The notes: generated by a model not told the origin, from the letters alone. Positions 1-6,830 are shown, numbered from the stretch's first letter. The stretch is 9,820 bases of DNA from DATMTS01 sp035564555 (GCA_035564555.1 DATMTS010000078.1:1-9820), one strand, 5' to 3'. Made by a program: numbers and translations.

Positions 1-389
1 GCGCCGGTCGCGCCAGCGCGGATCCGGCGGGGGAGCAGCGCCGAGGAGCTTCGCGATCGAGGCGGCCGTGACGCGGCCGTCGTTGACGATGAGGTAGTCG
101 GAGCCGCCGCCGTACTGGCCGCGTTGGTGCCGGGTCTTCCAGGTGATCTCGCCGGCGTCGCGGACCGTGACCGCAGTACGAGTGAAGGCCATGGCCCGGG
201 CAAGCTCCCGCAAGTGGCGTTCGACTTTGACGACCTCGGAGGCCGGCGCCACGACGTCGCACTGTTGCCGTGCGTACGCCCGCAGCACGGAGGCGTCGGT
301 GGCCCACGCGCAGGCTTCCTCGGCCTGCCACCCGGCGGGTGTGCGGTCGGCTGGTGAAGAGCGGCGGTCGTATCCTCCTCTGTTGACAT
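1..389 (-). pseudogene. Partial unknown protein, 5' end start-less or frameshifted, runs off left edge
   Basis: The minus-strand frame is open from 414 to the window edge and keeps high GC at third codon positions with a protein-like composition. Examples are the stretch VERHLRELARAMAF and the later TWKTRHQRGQYGGGSDYLIVNDG. I do not recognise the family. The problem is the 5' end: the frame has no ATG, GTG or TTG until a GTG at 288, and that codon has no visible Shine-Dalgarno. An ATG at 389, inside the XerD arm of the dif-like site, opens another frame (MSTEEDTTAAL). A single -1 shift at the CTT codon near 357-359 joins it smoothly to the good frame (then SPADRTPAGWQAEEA). A strong AGAGGAGGA lies at about 371-379 with no start codon behind it. 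The gene may therefore be frameshifted, truncated at a recombination junction, or actually start at 288. The flanking dif-like site makes a horizontally acquired fragment possible. Confidence 0.5.
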
Positions 390-408
390 AATGTGCATTA
401 TCGGCGCA
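381..408 (-). other. dif: dif-like XerC/XerD recombination site
   Basis: Read on the minus strand, this 28-bp site has an 11-bp left arm TGCGCCGATAA, a 6-bp centre TGCACA and an 11-bp right arm TTATGTCAACA. The inner halves of the arms form the inverted repeat ATAATG/CATTAT on either side of a 2-bp spacer. This is the layout of bacterial dif sites, where XerC binds the left arm and XerD the right arm to resolve chromosome dimers under control of FtsK. Compared by eye with the E. coli dif as I remember it, 19 of 28 positions agree, including the XerD-arm core TTATGT and the ATAA of the XerC arm. Such a site normally marks the replication terminus. It could instead be the attachment site of a Xer-exploiting mobile element. 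No second copy was seen in the window. Confidence 0.75.
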
Positions 409-544
409 ATGAGTTCAGCGGTAGGGCTCCGGTTGCGCCTGATCGCTCAGAAGGCGAGTGAACGCCGCCAGAAGGTCGCCTCGGTGCGATTGCGCGTCAT
501 CGCCTGGTCGGTTCGGACATGTTCGAGGATGCTTCGGTCATCGC

Positions 545-568
545 CGGCGGGATTCGCGAATTCCGCCG
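545..568. repeat. Near-perfect 24-bp palindrome
   Basis: The outer arms CGGCGG and CCGCCG flank a perfect 10-bp palindromic core, ATTCGCGAAT. The only unpaired position is G551 opposite T562, which would be a G-U wobble in RNA. No T-run follows on either strand, so it is not a classic intrinsic terminator. It could be a two-fold symmetric protein-binding site or a U-less transcription end signal about 105 bp beyond the uvrA-like gene. Function is unknown. Confidence 0.45.
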
Positions 569-612
569 AAGAAACTTGCTTGCTCGGTCCATTCAGGTTC
601 CTCACAGGTTGG

Positions 613-633
613 CGGCCGCCGCCGTAGCGGCCG
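613..633 (-). terminator. GC-only hairpin downstream of the uvrA-like gene
   Basis: A 7-bp perfect stem (CGGCCGC at 613-619, GCGGCCG at 627-633) closes a 7-base loop, beginning about 40 bases after the minus-strand stop codon. No U-tract follows on the minus strand. It may be a U-less terminator of the kind proposed in actinobacteria. In GC-rich DNA such stems also occur by chance, so confidence is modest. Confidence 0.35.
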
Positions 634-672
634 GCGACCATCCACCGACGCAGTCACGCCGGCGGGCTCGCG

Positions 673-3063
673 CTAGGCGCCGACGTAGGTTGCCAGGTGT
701 TCGCCGGTAAGGGTGGAACGATCCTCGATCAGTTCGGCCGGAGTGCCTTCGAAGACGACCAGCCCGCCGTCGTGGCCGGCCCCCGGTCCGAGGTCGATGA
801 TCCAATCCGCGTGGGCCATCACGGCCTGATGGTGTTCGATCACGATGAGCGACTTGCCCGAGTCGACCAGTCGGTCGAGCAGCCCGAGCAATTGCTGAAC
901 GTCGGCCAGGTGCAGGCCCGTGGTCGGTTCGTCGAGTACATACACGCTGCCCTTCTCTGCCATCCGAGTGGCGAGTTTGAGGCGCTGTCGTTCGCCGCCG
1001 GAGAGCGTCGTGAGCGGCTGACCGAGGTTCAGGTAACCGAGTCCGACTTCGGCGAGGCGGTGCAGAATTGCATGAGCGGCGGGGATCCGGGCCTCCCCCG
1101 AGCCGAAGAAGTCCTCTGCGACGGTGACCGGCATTCCTAGCACTTCGCTGATGTCCCGTCCACCGAGCCGATACTCCAACACGGATGCTTGGAACCGCTT
1201 GCCCTCGCACTCCTCGCAGGTGATCGCGACCGCGGCCATCATGCCCAAATCGGTGTATGTGACACCTGCGCCGTTGCACGTGGGGCAGGCGCCTTCCGAG
1301 TTAGCGCTGAACAGCGCGGGCTTGACCCCGTTGGCCTTTGCGAACGCTTTGCGGATCGGGTCGAGCAATCCGGTGTAGGTGGCAGGGTTGCTGCGCCTCG
1401 AGCCACGGATCGCGCCCTGGTCGATCACGACGACACCGTCGCGCCCGGCGACCGAGCCGTTGATCAGGGAACTCTTGCCGGAGCCGGCAACTCCTGTCAT
1501 CACGCAGAGAACGCCGAGCGGGATGTCCACATCGACGTTCTTGAGGTTGTGGGTCATGGCGCCGCGCACCTCGAGCGCTCCGGTTGACCCGCGTACCGAG
1601 TCCTTCAGACTCGCCCGGTCGTCGAGATGGCGACCCGTGACGGTCCCGCTCTCCCGCAGATCCTGCACGCTGCCCTCGAAGCACACCGCGCCTCCGCCGG
1701 AACCGGCGCCGGGGCCGAGATCGACGACGTGGTCGGCGATCGCGATGGTCTCGGGCTTGTGCTCGACCACCAGCACCGTGTTGCCCTTGTCTCGCAACTG
1801 CAGCAGCAGCCTGTTCATCCGCTGGATGTCGTGCGGATGCAGACCGATCGTCGGCTCGTCGAAGACATAGGTGACATCGGTGAGCGAGGAGCCGAGGTGC
1901 CGGATCATCTTGGTGCGCTGCGCCTCACCGCCGGAAAGCGTGCCCGACGGACGATCGAGCGAAAGATAACCCAACCCGATCTCGACGAAGGAGTCGAGCG
2001 TCTCCCCCAAGGCTCGCAGCAACGGGGCCACCGAGGGCTCGTTCAGGCTGCGCACCCAATCGGCCAGGTCACTGATCTGCATAGCGCACGCATCGGCGAT
2101 GCTGATGCCCTCGATCTTCGACGATCTTGCCTCCGCGCTGAGTCGGGAGCCTTCGCACTCCGGGCAGGTCGTGAAGGTCACCGCGCGCTCCACGAAGGCC
2201 CGGATGTGAGGTTGCAGGGCGTCGACGTCTTTGGAGAGGAACGATTTCTGGATCTTTGGAATCAGCCCCTCGTACGTCAGGTTGATGCCTTCGACCTTGA
2301 CCTTCGTCGGCTCCTTGCGCAGCAGGTCGTGCAATTCCTTCTTGGTGTACTCCCGGATCGGCTTGTCCGGGTCGAAGAACCCGCTGCCGCGGAAGATGCG
2401 TCCGAACCACCCGTCCATGCTGTGACCGGGAATCGTGAGCGCACCCTGGTTCAACGAGAGCGTGTCGTCATAAAGCGCCGAAAGGTCGAAATCGGTGACC
2501 GTGCCCATGCCCTCGCACCGCGGGCACATGCCGCCGGTGATGCTGAAACTGCGCCGCTCCTTCACCTTCTCTCCGCCGCGTTCCAACGTGACCGCTCCTG
2601 CACCGCTGATCGAGGCGACATTGAATGAGAACGCCTGCGGAGAACCGATGTGCGGCTGACCGAGCCTGCTGAACACGATTCGCAGCATCGCATTGGCATC
2701 GGTCGCCGTCCCCACCGTGGAACGCGGATTGGAACCCATCCGCTCCTGATCGACGATGATGGCCGTCGTCAGACCGTCGAGAATGTCGACATCCGGTCGC
2801 GCGAGGGTCGGCATGAAACCCTGCACGAACGAGCTGTAGGTCTCATTGATCATGCGCTGAGACTCGGCGGCGATCGTGCTGAACACCAGCGAACTCTTAC
2901 CCGAACCAGAAACGCCCGTGAACACCGTGAGCCGGCGCTTGGGAAGCTCGACGCTGACGTCTTTGAGATTGTTCTCGCGCGCACCCTGCACGCGGATCAG
3001 GTCGTGCCCGTCAGCGGGGTGCGCCGGCTCCGCCCGCGCGGCGCTCGTCATGAGCGTGCTCAT
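673..3063 (-). CDS. UvrA-like excinuclease ATPase, short class (UvrA2/DrrC type)
   Basis: This 796-residue tandem ABC ATPase is of the UvrA family. Seen in the sequence: a first Walker A GVSGSGKSS at about 50-58, CPRC at 180-183 and CPEC at 300-303, a signature LSGGE at 376-380 and Walker B VFDEPT at 400-405. The second half has Walker A GVAGSGKSS at 524-532, a zinc finger CPTC-x19-CEEC at 593-619, LSGGE at 687-691 and Walker B VLDEPT at 709-714. Canonical UvrA is about 940-970 residues. The shorter length fits UvrA2 and DrrC-type proteins, which lack the UvrB-interacting region and are linked to tolerance of DNA-binding drugs or accessory damage binding. Start chosen: the ATG at 3063 (MSTLM) has GGAG five bases upstream, whereas the ATG at 3078 has only a weak site. 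It is monocistronic and divergent from the next gene. A drug-resistance role is inference; the family call is firm. Confidence 0.93.
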   Translation of the reverse strand: MSTLMTSAARAEPAHPADGHDLIRVQGARENNLKDVSVELPKRRLTVFTGVSGSGKSSLVFSTIAAESQRMINETYSSFVQGFMPTLARPDVDILDGLTTAIIVDQERMGSNPRSTVGTATDANAMLRIVFSRLGQPHIGSPQAFSFNVASISGAGAVTLERGGEKVKERRSFSITGGMCPRCEGMGTVTDFDLSALYDDTLSLNQGALTIPGHSMDGWFGRIFRGSGFFDPDKPIREYTKKELHDLLRKEPTKVKVEGINLTYEGLIPKIQKSFLSKDVDALQPHIRAFVERAVTFTTCPECEGSRLSAEARSSKIEGISIADACAMQISDLADWVRSLNEPSVAPLLRALGETLDSFVEIGLGYLSLDRPSGTLSGGEAQRTKMIRHLGSSLTDVTYVFDEPTIGLHPHDIQRMNRLLLQLRDKGNTVLVVEHKPETIAIADHVVDLGPGAGSGGGAVCFEGSVQDLRESGTVTGRHLDDRASLKDSVRGSTGALEVRGAMTHNLKNVDVDIPLGVLCVMTGVAGSGKSSLINGSVAGRDGVVVIDQGAIRGSRRSNPATYTGLLDPIRKAFAKANGVKPALFSANSEGACPTCNGAGVTYTDLGMMAAVAITCEECEGKRFQASVLEYRLGGRDISEVLGMPVTVAEDFFGSGEARIPAAHAILHRLAEVGLGYLNLGQPLTTLSGGERQRLKLATRMAEKGSVYVLDEPTTGLHLADVQQLLGLLDRLVDSGKSLIVIEHHQAVMAHADWIIDLGPGAGHDGGLVVFEGTPAELIEDRSTLTGEHLATYVGA

Positions 3064-3101
3064 CGTGACTCCAACCATCCATCGAGCGGGTAGATCGCCT
3101 C

Positions 3102-3107
3102 AGCATA
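3102..3107 (-). promoter_or_regulatory. Candidate -10 box for the uvrA-like gene
   Basis: The minus strand reads TATGCT here, matching the TANNNT pattern of actinobacterial housekeeping promoters, about 40 bases before the start codon. No convincing -35 element is visible at the usual spacing, so this is a weak call. Confidence 0.25.
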
Positions 3108-3174
3108 ATCGTGGCTCGCATGCCGCCGCTTCTTCGATCCTGATCGCTTCTGCGCCGGCTCGGGAGCACTCTTG

Positions 3175-3198
3175 TTCGCTACGGCTCGTTCGTGCGAA
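3175..3198. repeat. Imperfect inverted repeat upstream of the pterin dehydratase fusion gene
   Basis: TTCGC and ACG on the left pair with CGT and GCGAA on the right around a 7-base centre, with one unpaired T at 3180. It sits just upstream of the candidate promoter at 3204-3233, in the divergent intergenic region. It could be an operator for either flanking gene, or chance. Confidence 0.25.
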
Positions 3199-3203
3199 GG
3201 GGG

Positions 3204-3233
3204 CAGACACGCGGCTCATGGCGGCGCTACCCT
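3204..3233 (+). promoter_or_regulatory. Candidate promoter giving a leaderless mRNA
   Basis: A -10-like TACCCT (3228-3233, TANNNT) lies 6 bases before the ATG at 3240. CAGACA (3204-3209) stands 18 bases further upstream as a possible -35. Transcription would begin at or very near the start codon. The absence of any Shine-Dalgarno before this ATG supports a leaderless transcript, which is common in actinobacteria. Confidence 0.4.
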
Positions 3234-3239
3234 GACGCC

Positions 3240-3890
3240 ATGACGGAACGCATCACACCACGACAGTTCCACGATGCCGTCGGCGTCGAGGATTGGAGAG
3301 TTCTCTTCACGGGCGCGTGCGCGCATTTCCGCACCGGCTCGTTCGCGAAGGGTGTCGAACTGGTCGGGGTGATCGGCAGGCTCGCCGACGCGGCGAATCA
3401 TCATCCCGACGTCGACCTGCGCTACGGCGGCGTCACGGTGCGGCTTCTCACCCATGAGGTAGACGGTCTCAGCGAACGCGATGCCGAACTCGCCCGGCAG
3501 ATCTCGGATGCCGCGGGTGCGATGAGGTTCACGGCCGATCCGAGCGCGGTGCAGGATGTTCAGATCACCATCGACGCGATGGACATCAGCCGCGTGCGGC
3601 CGTTCTGGCGAGCCGTGCTCGGATATCGGGAAGTCGGCGACGAGGACGTGGTCGATCCGAACTCCCGCGGTCCGTCGTTCTGGTTCCAGCAGATGGATGC
3701 TCCGCGTCAGCACCGCAATCGCATCCATGTCGATGTCGCCGTTGCGCAAGACCAGGCGGAGGCCAGAGTCGCTGCTGCGATCGCCGCAGGTGGCCGTCTC
3801 GTCACCGACCGATTCGCCCCGCACTGGTGGACGCTGGCCGATCCGGAAGGGAACGAGGTCGACATAGCCACGCTCATCGGTCGCGACTGA
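3240..3890 (+). CDS. 4a-hydroxytetrahydrobiopterin dehydratase / VOC-domain fusion protein
   Basis: The product has 216 residues and two domains. Residues ~5-95 are a pterin-4a-carbinolamine dehydratase (PCD) fold: the signature ANHHPDVDL supplies H54 and H55, and H72 follows 17 residues later in LLTHEVDGL, the spacing of the active-site histidines in known PCDs. Residues ~104-214 form a glyoxalase/bleomycin-resistance-like (VOC) domain, with the typical pattern of FWRAVLGY near 122-129, RIHVDV at 161-166 and an ending WTLADPEGNEVDI at 197-209. PCDs dehydrate 4a-hydroxytetrahydrobiopterin after aromatic hydroxylase turnover and can act as DCoH-type factors. The VOC substrate cannot be predicted. 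No aromatic amino acid hydroxylase is nearby. An upstream in-frame ATG at 3192 was rejected because its 16 extra residues look non-coding and a -10 box overlaps them. The next gene is convergent. The protein is probably cytosolic. Confidence 0.88.
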   Translation: MTERITPRQFHDAVGVEDWRVLFTGACAHFRTGSFAKGVELVGVIGRLADAANHHPDVDLRYGGVTVRLLTHEVDGLSERDAELARQISDAAGAMRFTADPSAVQDVQITIDAMDISRVRPFWRAVLGYREVGDEDVVDPNSRGPSFWFQQMDAPRQHRNRIHVDVAVAQDQAEARVAAAIAAGGRLVTDRFAPHWWTLADPEGNEVDIATLIGRD

Positions 3891-3971
3891 CCGGCTGCGA
3901 GTTCGGTGACACCGCGCGCACCGCGTCGGCACACCACAACCGAGCGTGCACGTTCCCCGGCCCGATTCAGG

Positions 3972-5993
3972 TCAACCCGGCGGGTTCGCCGCCGAGGGAA
4001 GGTGGCGGGCCCACCAGTCGAGGATGATCTCGAATCGCTGCACGCGATGCCGGGGGCGGCCGCTGCGCGTCAGTTCGTGATTCTCTCCTGGGAAGATCAC
4101 CAGCTCCGCGTCCACTCCCCTGCGCTTCAGCGCCGCGTAGTAGCGCTCGGCCTGTGAAAGCGGACAGCGCAGGTCGTCTTCGGAATGCAGCACCAGCGTG
4201 GGAGTGGTCACCGCATCGACGTGCGCCTGCGGGCTCTGGGCGCGGATGTCGGCCGGTTCTGTGCCGTTGTATTCGTCGCCGAAGAAGTCGCCGATGTCGC
4301 TGGTGCCGACGAAGGCGTCCGGGTCGAGGTAGCCGCGCTCCACGATGGCGGCCGCGAAGCGGTGATCGTGAGCGATCGTCCAGGCGGTGAGGTAACCGCC
4401 GTACGAACCGCCCATGATGCCCACCCGAGCGGCATCCAATAGAGGCAGTTCGGCGATCGCACCTTCCAGGTAGTCCAGCACGTCGCCGAGGTCTACGGTG
4501 CCCATCGCGTGGCGGATCACGCGTCCATGCGCCTGGCCGTAACCGGCGGAACCACGAGGATTGCAGAGCAGAACCGCATAGCCGGCGGCTGCGTACACCT
4601 GGGCCTCGTCGAAGACCCGCACGCCGTACTGTGCGAACGGTCCCCCGTGGATGTCGAGCAGCACCGGGTGCGGACCTTCGCCGGCCGGCAGCACCACCCA
4701 GCCGTGTACCGGGTACCCGTCTCGGGCGGTCACGGTCAGTTCCTGCACGGCAGTGAGTCCGGCCGATCGGAGCGCGGCCGAGAAATTCGTGACCGTGCGA
4801 AGGCGGCCGTCTTCGAGCACGGCGACGTCGCCCATCGTGTGCGCGTCTGCGTAGCTGAGCACGGTGGTCGTTCCGGCCGTCGCGACGCCGGTCACCTCGA
4901 TGGGCGCTTCACACGTCAGCGTCACGCTGCTGCCGTCCTGCGCGACGGAGATCAGCTGCACCGTGCCCCGAGTGCGGTTCTGCACGAGCACCGTGCGCTC
5001 GTCACGCGGGATGATGCCGCTGCCGACCTCGCCCAGATCCACGGTCTCTGGATCGGTGAGGCGGTTCGGAGCATCACCGAGCCGTTCGATCACGAACAGG
5101 CCCGTGTTCTTCGCCACGAAGTCCCTGCCACTACCGCCGACATCCTGGGCGAGGAAGTACAGCGCTCCGGTCAGACCATAGGCGACGCAACCCGGCCCGC
5201 TCAACACCGAGAAGTCCCCGTGCGCCCCGGTCAGGTCGATCGGCTCGTCTCCGCAGCCGAGCCTCATCAGGTAGACGTTCGAACGCAGATCGGTGTCGCG
5301 GGAGGCGTGCCTGGCCGAGACGAAGACGAGCGAGCCGCCATCCGGTGAGAACTCGATCGAGCCGTGGTCGAAGTCACCCTCGGTCAGTTGCCGGGGCTCG
5401 GCCACGATCGGCCGCTTCTCCGCCGGGCCTTCAGGGCTCGGTGCCGGCTGTACCACGGGCTCCGCCGTGACATCCGGCACACCGACCAGAAAGACGTGCG
5501 CGCGCCGATCGACGGTGTAGCCGACGCCGTTCGAGCGATACCTCTGCACCGTGAGGTGACGGGCCGGCTCGGCCGATGCAGCAAGTCCTTCGACCGTGCC
5601 GTAACGGCCCTGCTCCGGCACCCGGCTGACGAAGGCCAGGTTCGATCCGTCGGGGCTCCACCGGAACTCGGAGACGCCCAGGGTCCGGTCCGTGACCTGA
5701 ACGGGCTCCCCGCCGACGGCATCCACCACATACACCTGACCGGGTTCGCCGGCACCGGCGCGGATGAAACCGATCAGCCGCCCGTCGGGCGAATACTGCG
5801 GTGCCGTGTCGCGAAAACCCCTGGTCAAGCGCCGCGGGGTCGAATGACCGGTCAGCGGCACTGTCCACAACTGACCCACCGCGGCGTCGGCCGCCAGATC
5901 GGGATGCGTGACGGACACCACTGCGCGTGCGCCGCCCGGGTGCACCGTCGGCGCGGATACCGAGTTGAGCAGCGGCAGATCGGATGCTTTCAC
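3972..5993 (-). CDS. S9 family prolyl-oligopeptidase-type serine peptidase
   Basis: The product has 673 residues. The N-terminal ~410 form a WD40/PD40-like beta-propeller with recurring SPDG motifs near 68, 113 and 216. The C-terminal ~250 are an alpha/beta-hydrolase. The triad is visible: nucleophile S530 in GGSYGG, D607 in HSEDDLRCP, and H639 in PGENHE. HGGPFAQYG (449-457) and NPRGSAGYG (478-486) are typical oxyanion-region motifs of the acylaminoacyl-peptidase/DPP-type S9 group. The propeller usually restricts the active site to short peptides. There is no signal peptide, so it is expected in the cytosol. The GTG start at 5993 is preceded by TAGGAGA, in which the upstream SDR stop codon TAG overlaps the Shine-Dalgarno. 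The two genes lie 9 bases apart and are very likely translationally coupled. The exact peptide substrate is unknown. Confidence 0.92.
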   Translation of the reverse strand: MKASDLPLLNSVSAPTVHPGGARAVVSVTHPDLAADAAVGQLWTVPLTGHSTPRRLTRGFRDTAPQYSPDGRLIGFIRAGAGEPGQVYVVDAVGGEPVQVTDRTLGVSEFRWSPDGSNLAFVSRVPEQGRYGTVEGLAASAEPARHLTVQRYRSNGVGYTVDRRAHVFLVGVPDVTAEPVVQPAPSPEGPAEKRPIVAEPRQLTEGDFDHGSIEFSPDGGSLVFVSARHASRDTDLRSNVYLMRLGCGDEPIDLTGAHGDFSVLSGPGCVAYGLTGALYFLAQDVGGSGRDFVAKNTGLFVIERLGDAPNRLTDPETVDLGEVGSGIIPRDERTVLVQNRTRGTVQLISVAQDGSSVTLTCEAPIEVTGVATAGTTTVLSYADAHTMGDVAVLEDGRLRTVTNFSAALRSAGLTAVQELTVTARDGYPVHGWVVLPAGEGPHPVLLDIHGGPFAQYGVRVFDEAQVYAAAGYAVLLCNPRGSAGYGQAHGRVIRHAMGTVDLGDVLDYLEGAIAELPLLDAARVGIMGGSYGGYLTAWTIAHDHRFAAAIVERGYLDPDAFVGTSDIGDFFGDEYNGTEPADIRAQSPQAHVDAVTTPTLVLHSEDDLRCPLSQAERYYAALKRRGVDAELVIFPGENHELTRSGRPRHRVQRFEIILDWWARHLPSAANPPG

Positions 5994-6002
5994 GCGTGTC
6001 TC

Positions 6003-6779
6003 CTACTCGGTCGCGAAGTCGCTCGTCTCCCCGACGTACCGGGTGTGATCCGCCGGAACGGGCTCGACGGCGGCCAGAGCGACCTCGGCCGCGAACTCGC
6101 CCACGTTGTACAGCTTGCCGGCGGCCTCCTTGCGGGCCGTCATCGCGCCTGGGTTGGCGCGCTCCAGCAGGGTTGCGGTGATCGTGCCCTCGATCATGTC
6201 GCCGGAGACGACGACGAACTCGATTCCGAGTTCGTCGAGTTGCGGGATCATGCTACGCAGAGCGTCCTCCCCCGCGCGTTTGCTGAGCGCGACCGGCTCG
6301 TACTCCGGCATCGTGGGGGTGGTGCGGATGAAGTGCGCCTGATGGCTGGTCACGAACACGACCCTGGAGCCGGGCGAGAGCAGAGACAGCGCAGAAGTGA
6401 GCACGTCGACCTGCGCATCCCGGTTGAGTCGCAGGGCATAATCGGCCGCCATCCCGGATTCCATGCCGCCGGAGGCATTGAGCACGAGGATGTCGAGACC
6501 GCCGAACTGCTCCTGAACCTCGGCCATCATCGCCGCCACGGACTGCGGATCGGTGAGATCGGCGGCCACGGTGATGGCCGTGCCGCCCCCCGCCTCGATC
6601 GACGCCGCCAGTTTGGCCGCGCGGGCCTCTTTGTTGCGGTAATTGATGACGACCCGGGCCCCGGCCTGTGCGAGGTAGGCGACGGTGTCTGCGCCGATGC
6701 CGCGGGAGGAACCGGTGACGAGGGCGCGCTTGCCGGTGAGGCTGTCTGGCCGCAACGGGTTGCCGGAGGAGATGCTCAC
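6003..6779 (-). CDS. SDR family protein with an atypical active site
   Basis: This 258-residue Rossmann-fold protein belongs to the short-chain dehydrogenase/reductase family. The nucleotide-binding motif TGSSRGIG is at 22-29. NYRNK (46-50), with R48 after the second strand, suggests NADP(H). AADLTD (72-77) and LNASGG (100-105, in place of NNAG) follow. The region that should carry the Ser/YxxxK set reads VTSHQAH (143-149) and EYEPVALSK (159-167). K167 is present, but the position four residues before it is V163, and the nearest tyrosine is Y160. The GTG start at 6779 is supported by AAGGA 8 bases upstream. It is the first gene of an operon with the S9 peptidase. A functional oxidoreductase using a shifted Tyr, or a non-catalytic or regulatory role, are both possible. 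No substrate is assigned. Confidence 0.88.
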   Translation of the reverse strand: MSISSGNPLRPDSLTGKRALVTGSSRGIGADTVAYLAQAGARVVINYRNKEARAAKLAASIEAGGGTAITVAADLTDPQSVAAMMAEVQEQFGGLDILVLNASGGMESGMAADYALRLNRDAQVDVLTSALSLLSPGSRVVFVTSHQAHFIRTTPTMPEYEPVALSKRAGEDALRSMIPQLDELGIEFVVVSGDMIEGTITATLLERANPGAMTARKEAAGKLYNVGEFAAEVALAAVEPVPADHTRYVGETSDFATE

Positions 6780-6808
6780 GATGGGGGTCCTTCTCTGACG
6801 GTGCCGGA

Positions 6809-6824
6809 GCCGCGAACACGCGGC
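6809..6824 (-). repeat. Perfect hairpin in the SDR 5' leader
   Basis: GCCGCG (6809-6814) and CGCGGC (6819-6824) form a perfect 6-bp stem with a 4-base loop. If the minus-strand -10 at 6831-6836 is used, transcription would start near 6824, so the mRNA would begin with this hairpin. It could stabilise the transcript or be an operator; there is no direct evidence. Confidence 0.35.
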
Positions 6825-6830
6825 ATCCCG

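Larger units (their letters stand above)
409..672. other. 264-bp intergenic stretch without a convincing gene
   Basis: This stretch lies between the dif-like site and the end of the uvrA-like gene. Short open frames exist on both strands (for example 447-641 on the minus strand), but none has a recognisable family, a good ribosome binding site or the strong third-position GC seen in the neighbours. Base composition is less GC-rich around 565-610. The only structure seen is the two inverted repeats listed separately. It could be decayed sequence of the terminus region. Confidence 0.5.

Noticed and set aside
383..388. TTGACA on the plus strand as a -35 promoter element
   Set aside because: It is part of the XerD arm of the dif-like site, and no -10 box lies 16-18 bases downstream.
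447..641. 64-codon minus-strand frame as a small gene or transposase remnant
   Set aside because: No ribosome binding site, no recognisable transposase motif, and it contains the palindrome and the GC hairpin stem region.
602..1279. 225-codon minus-strand open frame overlapping the 3' end of the uvrA-like gene
   Set aside because: Out-of-frame, Arg-rich shadow on the same strand as the real gene.
1627..2628. 333-codon plus-strand open frame within the uvrA-like gene
   Set aside because: Antisense shadow of a gene with complete ABC motifs; no ribosome binding site or homologous motif seen.
3192..3239. Upstream ATG of the pterin dehydratase fusion as the true start
   Set aside because: The added residues are not family-like, no Shine-Dalgarno precedes it, and a -10 box lies between it and the ATG at 3240.
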